This document shows, piece after piece, positions 1 through 8,979 of a DNA stretch of 64,000 nt. This DNA comes from Flavobacterium sp. SM15 (GTDB lineage Bacteria > Bacteroidota > Bacteroidia > Flavobacteriales > Flavobacteriaceae): contig NZ_JAKLTO010000004.1 of NCBI RefSeq assembly GCF_022012335.1, forward strand, positions 248,001-312,000. The letters run 5' to 3'. The stretch's first letter is position 1. Each line of letters starts with the position of its first letter. Under the pieces are notes generated by a model, which saw only the letters and a program-made list of their open reading frames with translations, had not been told where the DNA came from and did not search any database. The position numbers and the translations under genes were made by a program.

Positions 1-14
1 GAAATTTATACGCC

Positions 15-1550
15 ATGTTAACAAAAGTATTTGGAAGCGCTGTTTTTGGAGTAGACGCTACAACAGTCACTGTAGAAGTGAATATCGATAAAGGTATTGG
101 TTATCACTTAGTTGGGTTACCGGATAACGCTATAAAAGAAAGCAGTTATCGAATAGCGGCTGCCTTAAAAAACAACGGTTATGAACTACCCGGAAAGAAA
201 ATAACAATCAATATGGCTCCTGCGGATCTTCGAAAAGAAGGGTCTGCTTATGACTTAACCCTTGCCATTGGAATTCTTGCCGCATCAGGTCAAATTAAAT
301 CTGAAGAAACTGATAAATACATGATAATGGGGGAACTTTCCCTTGATGGAAGTTTGCAGCCAATAAAAGGAGCTTTATCAATTGCCATAAAAGCAAAAGA
401 AGAGGGGTTTAAAGGTTTCTTTTTACCCAAAGTAAATGATAAGGAAGCTGCTATTGTAAGTGGTTTAGATGTATATGGTGTTGAAAATGTTTCAGAGGTT
501 ATTGATTTTTTCAACGGCAAAAAATCCCTTAAACCAACAATAGTAAACACTCGGGAAGAATTCTATAAAACCTTAGATTTTCCTGAATTTGATTTTGCGG
601 AAGTTAGAGGGCAGGAATCCATTAAAAGATGTATGGAAATTGCGGCGGCAGGAGGTCATAATATAATTTTAATAGGTCCACCCGGTGCAGGAAAAACGAT
701 GCTTGCTAAACGTTTGCCAAGTATTTTGCCTCCAATGACATTAAAAGAAGCTCTGGAAACTACCAAGATTCACAGTGTTGCAGGTAAAATGAAAGATATT
801 GGTTTGATGAACCAGCGGCCTTTTAGAAGCCCTCATCATAATACTTCGTGTTCTGCAATTGCCGGCGGAGGTAGTTACCCTCAACCGGGAGAAATCTCCT
901 TAGCTCACAACGGAGTTTTGTTTTTGGACGAATTGCCGGAATTTAAACGTGATGTTTTGGAAGTAATGCGGCAACCCTTGGAGGATAGAGAAGTAACAAT
1001 TTCCCGTTCAAAATTCACGATTACTTATCCTTCATCTTTTATGTTGGTGGCAAGTATGAATCCGAGTCCTGGTGGTTATTTTAATGATCCTGATGCTCCT
1101 GTAAGCTCTTCTCCAGCGGAAATGCAACGATATTTAAGTAAAATTTCAGGTCCACTTTTAGACCGAATAGATATTCATATTGAAGTAACTCCTGTTCCTT
1201 TTGACAAACTTTCTGATACTAATAATGGGGAAGGTAGTATTGAAATCAGAAAGCGTGTAATTCAAGCCCGAGAACTTCAGTCGATTCGTTTTAAACATCT
1301 TGAAAATATTCATTATAATGCACAAATGACAACTAAACATATTCGTGAACATTGTAAACTTGATGAAGTGTCATTACAACTTTTAAAAACCGCAATGCAA
1401 AGATTAAACCTTTCGGCTAGAGCTTATGATAGAATTTTGAAAGTCTCAAGAACCATTGCAGATTTAGAAAATAGCGAGTCTGTAAATTCTAATCATATTT
1501 CGGAAGCAATTCAGTACAGAAGTTTAGATAGGGAAGGCTGGCTTGGATAA
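15..1550 (+). CDS. comM: YifB/ComM-family Mg chelatase-like AAA+ ATPase
   Basis: Complete 511-residue protein of the YifB/ComM family. ComM is a hexameric helicase that drives branch migration when single-stranded DNA is integrated during natural transformation; its role in flavobacteria is inferred. Residues 1-170 form the Lon-protease-like N-terminal domain. The AAA+ core has Walker [10 protein letters not shown] near residue 221 and Walker [10 protein letters not shown] near residue 305. The C-terminal Mg-chelatase domain contains the [11 protein letters not shown] stretch. The length is normal for the family. The start is the ATG 14 bases into the window, so upstream context is not visible. 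Confidence 0.93.
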   Translation: MLTKVFGSAVFGVDATTVTVEVNIDKGIGYHLVGLPDNAIKESSYRIAAALKNNGYELPGKKITINMAPADLRKEGSAYDLTLAIGILAASGQIKSEETDKYMIMGELSLDGSLQPIKGALSIAIKAKEEGFKGFFLPKVNDKEAAIVSGLDVYGVENVSEVIDFFNGKKSLKPTIVNTREEFYKTLDFPEFDFAEVRGQESIKRCMEIAAAGGHNIILIGPPGAGKTMLAKRLPSILPPMTLKEALETTKIHSVAGKMKDIGLMNQRPFRSPHHNTSCSAIAGGGSYPQPGEISLAHNGVLFLDELPEFKRDVLEVMRQPLEDREVTISRSKFTITYPSSFMLVASMNPSPGGYFNDPDAPVSSSPAEMQRYLSKISGPLLDRIDIHIEVTPVPFDKLSDTNNGEGSIEIRKRVIQARELQSIRFKHLENIHYNAQMTTKHIREHCKLDEVSLQLLKTAMQRLNLSARAYDRILKVSRTIADLENSESVNSNHISEAIQYRSLDREGWLG

Positions 1551-1605
1551 TGGTGCGATTTAATTTGATTCGGAAATTTAGTTTGCTAGCTTTATACTCT
1601 GAAAA

Positions 1606-2241
1606 ATGACAAATATGAAATTTAAAATTGTATTCCTTTTCCTGCTATTTACTTCAATGTGTTTTGCTCAGGATACCATCAGTACTTTACGACAAAAAAA
1701 ATACTTAGCAAGTAACATTTCGATTTCGAACGACAGTGTCAAATTTAAAAACTTTTCATCTCCGCAAGGTCGAGAATATTCTTTATCCAAAGATGATATA
1801 TACGATATTAAATATCATGATGGAAAAATAATAGATTTTCTTTCAGAAGAAGAAAGATCAAAACCATTTGATGATTTTAAAAGTGATTTGACAAGTATGA
1901 TTAATAAATTCGGATTTGATTCAGATTCTGACACAAAAAGATTTTATGCCACATTTGAAGATGACTATTTAAGACTTCAGATTAAGAATTCAAAAGGGAC
2001 AAAAATGGACAAAGGGATTTTATATAATTTCATTAAAATTTATGATGTTCATGATTTGTCAGATAGAACTAAAACCTATTCATTTATTAACATCTGGGTA
2101 GCTGCTCAAGTAAATCCTAAAATTAAACGATGGGAAAAACATAAAATTGTGATGAAGGTAAAAGGGCCAGACGAGGCAGAAAAAATTCTGCGATTGTTTA
2201 AACTTTTACATAAAAGAATACTTGATATAAAAAGAGGTTAA
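1606..2241 (+). CDS. Secreted protein of unknown function
   Basis: Predicted 211-residue exported protein that I do not recognise as a named family. A signal peptide is clear (hydrophobic stretch LFLLFTSMCFA followed by Q). The mature part is hydrophilic and charged, with a motif near residue 120 (ATFEDDYLRLQIKN) and a C-terminal amphipathic helix. The start could be the ATG at 1606 or the one at 1615, which puts the signal peptide's first lysine right after Met. A strong hairpin terminator follows at 2247, so it is probably transcribed alone. Confidence 0.7.
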   Translation: MTNMKFKIVFLFLLFTSMCFAQDTISTLRQKKYLASNISISNDSVKFKNFSSPQGREYSLSKDDIYDIKYHDGKIIDFLSEEERSKPFDDFKSDLTSMINKFGFDSDSDTKRFYATFEDDYLRLQIKNSKGTKMDKGILYNFIKIYDVHDLSDRTKTYSFINIWVAAQVNPKIKRWEKHKIVMKVKGPDEAEKILRLFKLLHKRILDIKRG

Positions 2242-2246
2242 CTAAA

Positions 2247-2272
2247 AAAATCGGGGAAGTCCCGATTTTCTA
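2247..2272 (+). terminator. Rho-independent terminator after the secreted protein gene
   Basis: Stem AAAATCGGG / CCCGATTTT with a 5-base loop, followed by T-rich sequence. The A-run before it means it can also work on the minus strand, for the convergent metallopeptidase gene. Confidence 0.8.
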
Positions 2273-2295
2273 TTTTTTAAAGTATTTAATTAAGC

Positions 2296-3153
2296 TTAAT
2301 CAAGTTCTTCAGCAAAAGTATCACCTTGTTTGATGTCGCCGGTTTTATATCCTTTGGTAAACCATTTGATGCGTTGTTCTGAAGTTCCGTGTGTAAAAGA
2401 TTCCGGAACAACCTGTCCCTGCATTCTGCTTTGAATAGCATCATCACCAACCGCATTTGCAGCACTAAGCGCTTCTTCAATATCGCCTTCTTCAATGTAT
2501 TGCTGGTTGTATCTTGCCCAAACTCCTGCGTAAAAATCGGCTTGAAGTTCTAAACAAACGGAAAGTTTATTGGCTTCGGCTTCACTTCTTCCGGATTGCA
2601 ATTGCCTTACTTTATTTGATGTTCCCAGCAAAGTTTGAATATGGTGTCCAACTTCATGAGCAATTACGTAAGCTATGGCGAAATCTCCACCTTTGGCCCC
2701 AAAACGGGTGCGCAATTCTTCAAAGAAATCCAGATCCATATAAACTTTATGATCTCCCGGACAGTAAAAAGGTCCAGAAGCTGAAGTAGCTCCTCCACAT
2801 GCGGTTTGCACTTGACCAGTGAACAGAACCATTTTGGGCTCTTCATAGGTCATTCCGTTTTCTTCAAAGATTTTATGCCACGTATCTTCAGTGTAGGCAA
2901 AAACCGTTTTGGCAAACTCGCCTAATTCTTTTTGTTCAGGAGTAAGTTCAACTTGCTGGGTAGGAGCAGATTGTTGTTGATTTTGTTGCATCTGTTCCAG
3001 AACCGGGGTAAGCATTTTAGCATTATCACCACCAAAAACATTCAGCAATAAAACAATTATACCAATTATTCCACCACCAACTGCTACCTGACCGCCGGAA
3101 ATTCCTCTACGGTCTTCAACATTATCACTTTGTCTGTTTCCTCTCCACTTCAT
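2296..3153 (-). CDS. Neutral zinc metallopeptidase (YpfJ family, PF04228 type)
   Basis: A 285-residue membrane-anchored peptidase of the putative neutral zinc metallopeptidase family (E. coli YpfJ-like). The N-terminus carries the family's basic start (MKWRGNRQSDNVEDRRG), then one transmembrane helix (GGIIGIIVLLLNVFGG) and a Gln-rich linker. The catalytic domain has the zinc motif HEVGHH (IAHEVGHHIQ), a typical later motif LELQADFYAGVWA supplying the third ligand region, and a conserved end (FTHGTSEQRIKWFTKGY). The substrate is unknown across the family. It ends 3 bases from the next upstream gene (3156), suggesting a two-gene operon. Confidence 0.9.
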   Translation of the reverse strand: MKWRGNRQSDNVEDRRGISGGQVAVGGGIIGIIVLLLNVFGGDNAKMLTPVLEQMQQNQQQSAPTQQVELTPEQKELGEFAKTVFAYTEDTWHKIFEENGMTYEEPKMVLFTGQVQTACGGATSASGPFYCPGDHKVYMDLDFFEELRTRFGAKGGDFAIAYVIAHEVGHHIQTLLGTSNKVRQLQSGRSEAEANKLSVCLELQADFYAGVWARYNQQYIEEGDIEEALSAANAVGDDAIQSRMQGQVVPESFTHGTSEQRIKWFTKGYKTGDIKQGDTFAEELD

Positions 3154-3155
3154 AA

Positions 3156-3926
3156 TTATAAGTTATTAAAGGTTTCTTGTTCTTCAAAGCCAACACTGTT
3201 CTTGTATATTACATAATACATAGAATAAAGATAAGGTAATGTAAAGAAAATACCTAAACAAAAGGCGATTAATCCCACACAAGAAGCTATAGCTGCAATC
3301 AAAAGCGCCAGAAAAATCCAGATTGGTTGTTTGCTTACCACCAAAATACTGTTTGAAATGGCTTGAAAAGCAGATAATCCTCCAAAAATAATTAGCGGAA
3401 TAGTCATACTAAGCAAAAAGCCAATGAAATAGCTCAATAAAGTTCCAACAAAATCCAAACGTAAAATTTGAAAAGCTACGGCAATACTTCCTGTTATTAC
3501 TGATATCAACAGAGATGAAAGAAGTAAATCTTTAAGATAACTTGCCTTATAACATTCAAAAATAGTTGAAAAGGAAACTTCTTCTTTGGTTTCAACATCA
3601 TGAGCTAACTTGATTAGACCTGCAGTAAATGGAGCAAATAACATTCCTAATAATGAAACCCCTCCAATATAGGCAAGAATTTCAGTAGCGGTAAATTGTG
3701 AAAAATCCATCACCATAGATTCTTCATTAAAATTCTCAAAATCTATAAAGTAAGACATTCCGAAAATCGTCAAAATCAACAACGACAAAATAACTATTAT
3801 TAAAGCCAGACCGGCTAATAGTGCAATCTTTTTATAGTTTGTAAAACTTTCGTCGATTAAATTTCCTAAATCGATCTGATAACCATTTTGCTTAATTTCA
3901 GCAAGTCTTCTCGTTATGTAATTCAT
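3156..3926 (-). CDS. Multi-pass integral membrane protein, unknown function
   Basis: A 256-residue inner-membrane protein. After a charged N-terminal segment (residues 1-33) there are about five to six hydrophobic segments, for example ALLAGLALIIVILSLLIL, GGVSLLGMLFAPFTAGLI, LLSSLLISVITGSIAVAF and WIFLALLIAAIASCVGLIAF. No catalytic motif is visible. It resembles the general DUF975/YciC-like glycerophosphoryl-membrane-domain type of protein, but I cannot assign it firmly. It lies directly upstream of, and 3 bases from, the zinc metallopeptidase, so the two are probably co-transcribed. Confidence 0.75.
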   Translation of the reverse strand: MNYITRRLAEIKQNGYQIDLGNLIDESFTNYKKIALLAGLALIIVILSLLILTIFGMSYFIDFENFNEESMVMDFSQFTATEILAYIGGVSLLGMLFAPFTAGLIKLAHDVETKEEVSFSTIFECYKASYLKDLLLSSLLISVITGSIAVAFQILRLDFVGTLLSYFIGFLLSMTIPLIIFGGLSAFQAISNSILVVSKQPIWIFLALLIAAIASCVGLIAFCLGIFFTLPYLYSMYYVIYKNSVGFEEQETFNNL

Positions 3927-3944
3927 CTGTAATAATCTTTGAAA

Positions 3945-5309
3945 TTAAATTCCGAAACGGAATCCCATGTAAATATCAGCTTGTTTAGAATTGTCCAAAG
4001 CTGCTGTGATAATTGATCCTGATCCTAGGAAAAATCCACCAAGTCTAAAACCAAAACCTGTTGTAAAACCAGAAACTTCGTTGCTTGAAAGCGGCAAATA
4101 CAGTTCGTAATTTTTTCCTGCAAATCGTGGAGTAAGTGTTAGTACGTTTTGAATTGTCGTGAAATCATTTCCGCTGTCATCAGTAAGTTTTTGTTGAGTA
4201 TAGGCAGAAACATACCATTTGTTGTAAATTTTGTAATCTGCATAAAGGTTAATTACCGCAGGAAATTTGACTTTAAAATCTCCATTGGATGTTTGTTTGG
4301 TCAAATATCCTTTACTCATTAGAATTGCTTCGATTTCTTTAACACTTTTTGCCTGATCAAACTCTTCCATATTTAATGGATTGGTTGTGGGGATGTTAAG
4401 TCTATAGTTGATTGATTCGTTATTATCATCTTTAAAAGTCATGCTTCCCATGTTTCGGATAGAAGCACCAACATTTAATTTGTATTCATCATAAGTCCTG
4501 CTTCCTGCATCGGTAGATTCTTCAACTTTTTCTTTAAGTTGATAATTGAATCCAATATCAGTTCCAATGCCGTTTAATCCTCCGGCAAATAATTTGCTGT
4601 AATTAGAAGTATCTTCATAGTTTCCGGCTAAAGAACCTGAATACGAGAAATTTACATTTGCAGTTGCATCAGTTAAATATACATCTTCACTAACAGGGTC
4701 ATAATAAACTCGACCGGTTAGTTTGTCTACTCCCATATTCATATAAGAACCTGGAAAAAGCATTTTTAGGGTTAAACCTCCACTAAATTTATGCATATCC
4801 GATTCAAAAATTGTTCTGGCAGCTGTTAAGTTAATTTCTCCCCAAGAAGCACCATTCATTCTTTGATTATATCCGGAATTAATCTGTGCGTTTCCAAAAA
4901 ATGAATTAGTAACTGCATTTCCGAAATTTACATCTACATCGATTGCATTCGCTTTAATATTTGCAGCTGATGAAATAGCAAAAGCCCATTTTTTATACTG
5001 CATTGCAAATGAAGGACCTTGAATCAAAACATCTAAACGCATACTTGTTGGTTCGGATCCTGTAAAAATCTTTTTTTCAAGATCTTCGCCACCCACTAAG
5101 TCTGAAAAAGTCACTTTGTTGTTCGAAACATTGACACTCATATTAAAAACATTGATGTCGAATTTTCGGGACATATTGGTTAGTTCCGCAGGATTTACCG
5201 AAGCATTGAGTAATCCGCTGCGTTTGGAAATATTGATTCCCGAAAAATGTTCTTGAGAAAATAGGTTTAAAGAAAGTAATGAAATAGAGCAGAGTAGAAG
5301 TTTTCTCAT
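3945..5309 (-). CDS. DUF5723-type outer-membrane beta-barrel protein
   Basis: A secreted protein of about 454 residues that looks like a Bacteroidota outer-membrane beta-barrel of the DUF5723 type. The signal peptide MRKLLLCSISLLSLNLFSQ marks the start at 5309; the longer reading frame up to 5390 would run into the pseudouridine synthase gene and put 27 residues before the signal. The mature part begins with LNASVNPAELTN, typical of the family, and is rich in alternating beta strands, ending in an aromatic-rich strand (ADIYMGFRFGI). Function unknown; possibly envelope structure or transport. Confidence 0.8.
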   Translation of the reverse strand: MRKLLLCSISLLSLNLFSQEHFSGINISKRSGLLNASVNPAELTNMSRKFDINVFNMSVNVSNNKVTFSDLVGGEDLEKKIFTGSEPTSMRLDVLIQGPSFAMQYKKWAFAISSAANIKANAIDVDVNFGNAVTNSFFGNAQINSGYNQRMNGASWGEINLTAARTIFESDMHKFSGGLTLKMLFPGSYMNMGVDKLTGRVYYDPVSEDVYLTDATANVNFSYSGSLAGNYEDTSNYSKLFAGGLNGIGTDIGFNYQLKEKVEESTDAGSRTYDEYKLNVGASIRNMGSMTFKDDNNESINYRLNIPTTNPLNMEEFDQAKSVKEIEAILMSKGYLTKQTSNGDFKVKFPAVINLYADYKIYNKWYVSAYTQQKLTDDSGNDFTTIQNVLTLTPRFAGKNYELYLPLSSNEVSGFTTGFGFRLGGFFLGSGSIITAALDNSKQADIYMGFRFGI

Positions 5310-5349
5310 ACTTAAAAGGTTTGTGTTTAGTTTATAAATTAACAAAAAA

Positions 5350-6045
5350 TCAGATTGATTTCCAAATCCCATCATTGGGAACCGGAGCAATAATTTGTAA
5401 AATTTCTTTGGTAACTGGATGTGTTAAAATGAGTTTTCGGGCGTGAAGATGAATGCCTCCATCAGGATTACTTCGATCGAAACCGTATTTTAAATCTCCT
5501 TTTATTGGGCATCCGATAGCCGATAACTGACTGCGAATCTGATGATGCCTTCCGGTATGCAGGTTAATTTCCAAAGCATAATAATTATCCAATTTCTTAA
5601 TGATTTTATAATCCAGACTCGCTTTTTTACTCTCAGGGACTTCTTTAAGATGTGCTTTTGAAGTGTTGTTTTTTGGATTACGCTTTAAAAAATGAATCAG
5701 GTTGTCTTCAGGTTTTGGCGGCTGATTTTTAACCACAGCCCAATACGTTTTTTGGGTTTCGCGGTTTTTAAACAAATCGTTCAATCGTGTTAAGGCCTTA
5801 GAAGTTCTGGCAAAAACAACTATCCCTGTGGTAGGACGGTCTAATCGATGTACAACACCAAGAAAAACTTCTCCAGGCTTATTGTATTTATCTTTGATGT
5901 ATTCTTTAACGACGTCACTCAACGGTTTATCGCCGGTTTTATCGCCTTGTACAATATCACCAACACGTTTGTTGATAACAATAATATGATTGTCTTCGTG
6001 TAAAACCTGAAGATTGTCTTTGGTTGAAACGATCTTTTCAGACAT
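5350..6045 (-). CDS. RluA-family RNA pseudouridine synthase
   Basis: A 231-residue pseudouridine synthase that isomerises uridine in structured RNA. The catalytic Asp lies in HRLDRPTTG (about residue 69), and RHHQIRSQLSAIGCPIKGD near residue 168 is the second conserved motif. There is no S4 RNA-binding domain, so it is the short RluA/RluC-like type rather than full RluD; the exact target base cannot be read from sequence. Its ATG overlaps the panB stop codon by one base (TAATG), indicating translational coupling with panB. Confidence 0.88.
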   Translation of the reverse strand: MSEKIVSTKDNLQVLHEDNHIIVINKRVGDIVQGDKTGDKPLSDVVKEYIKDKYNKPGEVFLGVVHRLDRPTTGIVVFARTSKALTRLNDLFKNRETQKTYWAVVKNQPPKPEDNLIHFLKRNPKNNTSKAHLKEVPESKKASLDYKIIKKLDNYYALEINLHTGRHHQIRSQLSAIGCPIKGDLKYGFDRSNPDGGIHLHARKLILTHPVTKEILQIIAPVPNDGIWKSI

Positions 6046-6863
6046 TAATACTGTTCGTTTGCATTAGGGAAATCAACTGCTTTTACATCAGTTACATATT
6101 GTCCGATGGCTTTGGACATATCTTCGTATAAGTTCATATAACGACGTAAAAATCTTGGGCTGAATTCATGGGTCATTCCAATCATATCATGAAGAACAAG
6201 AACTTGTCCGTCAACACCGCTTCCGGCACCGATTCCAATAACTGGGATTGAAATACTTTCTGCAACTTTTTTAGCTAATGAAGATGGGATTTTCTCTAAA
6301 ACCAAAGCAAAACAACCCACTTTTTCAAGCATTTTTGCATCTTCTAAAAGTTTTTCAGCTTCAGCTTCTTCTTTTGCACGAACGGTATAAGTTCCGAATT
6401 TATAGATGGATTGAGGGGTTAATCCTAAGTGTCCCATTACAGGAATTCCTGCGTGTAATATCTTTTTGATGCTTTCTTTGATTTCTTTTCCGCCTTCCAG
6501 TTTTACAGCGTGTCCGCCACTTTCTTTCATTATTCTAATTGAGGAACGAAGTGCTTCACGAGGATCAGATTGGTAGCTTCCAAAAGGTAAATCTACCACA
6601 ACCAAAGCTCTTTCGGCAGCTCTAACTACTGAAGAAGCATGATAAATCATCTGATCCAAAGTAATTGGGAGCGTAGTTTCATGCCCTGCCATTACATTAC
6701 TGGCAGAATCTCCAACCAGAATCACGTCCACACCAGCGCTGTCAACGATTTTTGCCATGGTATAATCATAAGCTGTTAACATGGAAATTTTTTCTCCATT
6801 GGCTTTCATCTCAATTAATGATTTCGTGGTAATTCTTTTATAATCTTTTTTAGCTACAGACAT
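6045..6863 (-). CDS. panB: 3-methyl-2-oxobutanoate hydroxymethyltransferase (ketopantoate hydroxymethyltransferase)
   Basis: PanB makes ketopantoate from alpha-ketoisovalerate and methylene-tetrahydrofolate, the first committed step of pantothenate and CoA synthesis. The 272-residue protein is full length. Visible signatures are [20 protein letters not shown] (metal and substrate binding), [20 protein letters not shown] and the [18 protein letters not shown] strand-loop. No panC or panD lies nearby; instead it is translationally coupled to the downstream pseudouridine synthase. The intergenic DNA upstream (6864-6958) is shared with a divergent gene and holds no clear promoter element. Confidence 0.96.
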   Translation of the reverse strand: MSVAKKDYKRITTKSLIEMKANGEKISMLTAYDYTMAKIVDSAGVDVILVGDSASNVMAGHETTLPITLDQMIYHASSVVRAAERALVVVDLPFGSYQSDPREALRSSIRIMKESGGHAVKLEGGKEIKESIKKILHAGIPVMGHLGLTPQSIYKFGTYTVRAKEEAEAEKLLEDAKMLEKVGCFALVLEKIPSSLAKKVAESISIPVIGIGAGSGVDGQVLVLHDMIGMTHEFSPRFLRRYMNLYEDMSKAIGQYVTDVKAVDFPNANEQY

Positions 6864-6958
6864 GATTAAGTATTTAGGAATTGTAAAATTACTACAATTT
6901 CAATTAAAGCGTAACAATATTCCGATAAATACAACTTATAGCTTTAAAATGGTTGTTT

Positions 6959-7402
6959 ATGAAAAAAGCACTTTTAGTTGTAATGATTTGTTTTTCAATG
7001 AGTTTGTTTGCTCAAAAAACTGAAGTAGAAAATACAATCAAAACTTTTTTTGAAGGCTTTCATGCAAAAGATACTTTGAAAATAAAATCAGTGTGTCATG
7101 AAAATTTGATTTTGCAATCCATAATAGAAGGGCAGAAGGGAAGTAAGCTTGTTGATGAAAAAGCTTCCGAATTCTACAAATCGTTTTCCACCTTTCCGAA
7201 AGACATGAAATTCGAGGAAAAAATCTTGAGCTACAACATTCAGATAGACGGCAAAATGGCGCACGGCTGGACACCTTATGAGTTTTATGTTAATGGAAAA
7301 CTAAGTCATTCGGGAGTAAATGCGTTTACATTTTATAATGATAATGGGATTTGGAAAATCATTCATATTATCGACACTCGCAGAAAAAACAAAGGAAGCT
7401 AA
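6959..7402 (+). CDS. Secreted NTF2/SnoaL-like protein
   Basis: A 147-residue exported protein with a nuclear-transport-factor-2-like fold. The signal peptide (KKALLVVMICFSMSLFAQ) begins at the ATG at 6959; a TTG two codons earlier is an unlikely start. The mature part has the family's opening pattern VENTIKTFFEGFHAKDTLKIKSVCHENL and a late beta strand NAFTFYNDNGIWKIIHIIDTRR. NTF2-like proteins range from enzymes to small-ligand binders, so no substrate is proposed. The stop codon lies inside the loop of the shared terminator hairpin at 7391-7415. Confidence 0.82.
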   Translation: MKKALLVVMICFSMSLFAQKTEVENTIKTFFEGFHAKDTLKIKSVCHENLILQSIIEGQKGSKLVDEKASEFYKSFSTFPKDMKFEEKILSYNIQIDGKMAHGWTPYEFYVNGKLSHSGVNAFTFYNDNGIWKIIHIIDTRRKNKGS

Positions 7403-7420
7403 AGAGCTTCCTTTTATATT
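7391..7420 (+). terminator. Bidirectional terminator between NTF2-like gene and sdaA
   Basis: Perfect 10-bp stem AAAGGAAGCT / AGCTTCCTTT with loop AAAG, followed by a T-rich tract. A-rich and T-rich flanks on each side let it serve both convergent genes. The TAA stop of the plus-strand gene sits at the stem-loop junction. Confidence 0.85.
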
Positions 7421-8842
7421 TTAACAATCTGCCAAGTTCACGGCAATTGCCAATCCTCCTTCAGATGTTTCTTTATATTTATTGTTCATGTCTTTAGCTG
7501 TTTGCCACATGGTGTCAACCACTTTATCCAAAGGCACTTTTGCGTTTTTAGGATCAGTTTCCAAGGCTAATTCCGCAGCGTTTATGGCTTTTATGGCGCC
7601 CATTGTATTTCGCTCAATACAAGGGATTTGAACTAATCCACCAATCGGGTCGCAGGTTAATCCTAAATGATGTTCCATCGCGATTTCTGCCGCCATTAAA
7701 ACCTGTTCCGGAGTTCCGCCCATTAGTTCACATAAAGCTCCGGCTGCCATTGCAGATGATACTCCAATTTCGGCCTGACATCCACCCATAGCTGCTGAAA
7801 TGGTAGCGCCTTTTTTGAAAATACTTCCGATTTCACCGGCAACCATCAAAAATTGTTTGATCTGATCTTCGTTTGCTTCATGGTTTTCGATTACCATGTA
7901 GTACATCAAAACCGCTGGAATTACACCGGCACTTCCGTTGGTAGGAGCAGTCACAACACGACCTAAAGAAGCATTTACTTCATTCACGGCTAAGGCGAAA
8001 CAGCTAACCCATTTTAAAATCTGACGGAATTTTACTTCGGTCTGACGGATAATCTGTAACCAAGAATGCGGATTGTCATAAGGCAAAACGCCAATCAGGT
8101 TTTTGTGCATATCATAAGCGCGACGACGCACGTGTAAACCGCCTGGTAAGGTTCCTTCAGTATGACAACCGATGTACATACATTCAAGCATGGTATCCCA
8201 AATACGTAACAATTCAGAGTGAATCACATCTTCGGAACGCATCGATTTTTCATTCTCAAAAACGATTTCCGATATTTTTTTATTTTCCTTCTGACAATAA
8301 ACCAGTAATTCTTCGGCTTTGTCAATCGGGAAAGGAAAAGCGCATTTTATTTCTTTGTTTTCTTTAGCGTGTTCACGGTCTTCTTTAACCACAAATCCGC
8401 CACCGATAGAGTAGAAGGTCGAATTGTATTCTTCTGTATCAGTATAAATAGTAAACGTTAAACCGTTAGCGTGGAATGGCAGAAAATTTTTATTGAAAAC
8501 AATATCAGTTTCCGCATCAAAAGGAATAATGATTTCGTTTCCTAAAAAGATTTCTTTTTTGTTTTTGATGGCCGAGATAATCACGTCGATACTCTCTACA
8601 GGAATATATTCAGGATCAGCACCGCTTAAGCCCAGCATAACAGCTAAATCTGTGGCGTGACCGTGTCCAGTTAAGGAAAGTGAGCCGTACAAATCGACTT
8701 TAATTCTGTTAATATTATCAATTAGTTTACGTTCACGGATTTCAGCAAGAAACTGTTCGGCAGCTCTCCAAGGGCCGAGGGTATGCGAACTTGAAGGCCC
8801 GACACCGATTTTAAGCATATCAAAAACGGAAATGCATTCCAT
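7421..8842 (-). CDS. sdaA: L-serine ammonia-lyase (iron-sulfur dependent, single chain)
   Basis: Converts L-serine to pyruvate and ammonia using a [4Fe-4S] cluster. The 473 residues carry the beta domain first ([25 protein letters not shown], with the conserved SSSHT) and the catalytic alpha domain second ([19 protein letters not shown]). The expected cluster cysteines are visible in [36 protein letters not shown] and probably the final ADC, the C-terminal tail typical of this family. The length matches single-chain enzymes such as E. coli SdaA. A TAnnTTTG-type promoter element faces it at 8873. Confidence 0.95.
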   Translation of the reverse strand: MECISVFDMLKIGVGPSSSHTLGPWRAAEQFLAEIRERKLIDNINRIKVDLYGSLSLTGHGHATDLAVMLGLSGADPEYIPVESIDVIISAIKNKKEIFLGNEIIIPFDAETDIVFNKNFLPFHANGLTFTIYTDTEEYNSTFYSIGGGFVVKEDREHAKENKEIKCAFPFPIDKAEELLVYCQKENKKISEIVFENEKSMRSEDVIHSELLRIWDTMLECMYIGCHTEGTLPGGLHVRRRAYDMHKNLIGVLPYDNPHSWLQIIRQTEVKFRQILKWVSCFALAVNEVNASLGRVVTAPTNGSAGVIPAVLMYYMVIENHEANEDQIKQFLMVAGEIGSIFKKGATISAAMGGCQAEIGVSSAMAAGALCELMGGTPEQVLMAAEIAMEHHLGLTCDPIGGLVQIPCIERNTMGAIKAINAAELALETDPKNAKVPLDKVVDTMWQTAKDMNNKYKETSEGGLAIAVNLADC

Positions 8843-8872
8843 AACTTTAGTGTTGATTTGGTTTGTTTAAGA

Positions 8873-8880
8873 CAAAGATA
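8873..8880 (-). promoter_or_regulatory. Promoter -7 element for sdaA
   Basis: Minus-strand TATCTTTG matches the Bacteroidota -7 consensus TAnnTTTG, about 30 bases upstream of the sdaA start. No clear -33 TTTG partner. Confidence 0.6.
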
Positions 8881-8954
8881 AATGTATAATTTGAGAGTTC
8901 ATAATGCTTTATGATTTTATAACAACCTTATCGTTTTCTTAAATTTTTAAAGTG

Positions 8955-8962
8955 TATATTTG
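8955..8962 (+). promoter_or_regulatory. Promoter -7 element that fixes the start of the beta-propeller gene
   Basis: Perfect TATATTTG. Transcription would begin near 8969, downstream of the ATG at 8965. Translation must therefore start at the ATG at 8980. Confidence 0.7.
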
Positions 8963-8979
8963 ATATGTCAATTAAAATT

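Noticed and set aside
2514..2789. 91-residue frame opposite the zinc metallopeptidase
   Set aside because: Shadow of a conserved gene; no start signal or known fold.
5310..5390. Longer N-terminus for the DUF5723 protein
   Set aside because: It would overlap the pseudouridine synthase gene and precede the signal peptide with 27 non-signal residues.
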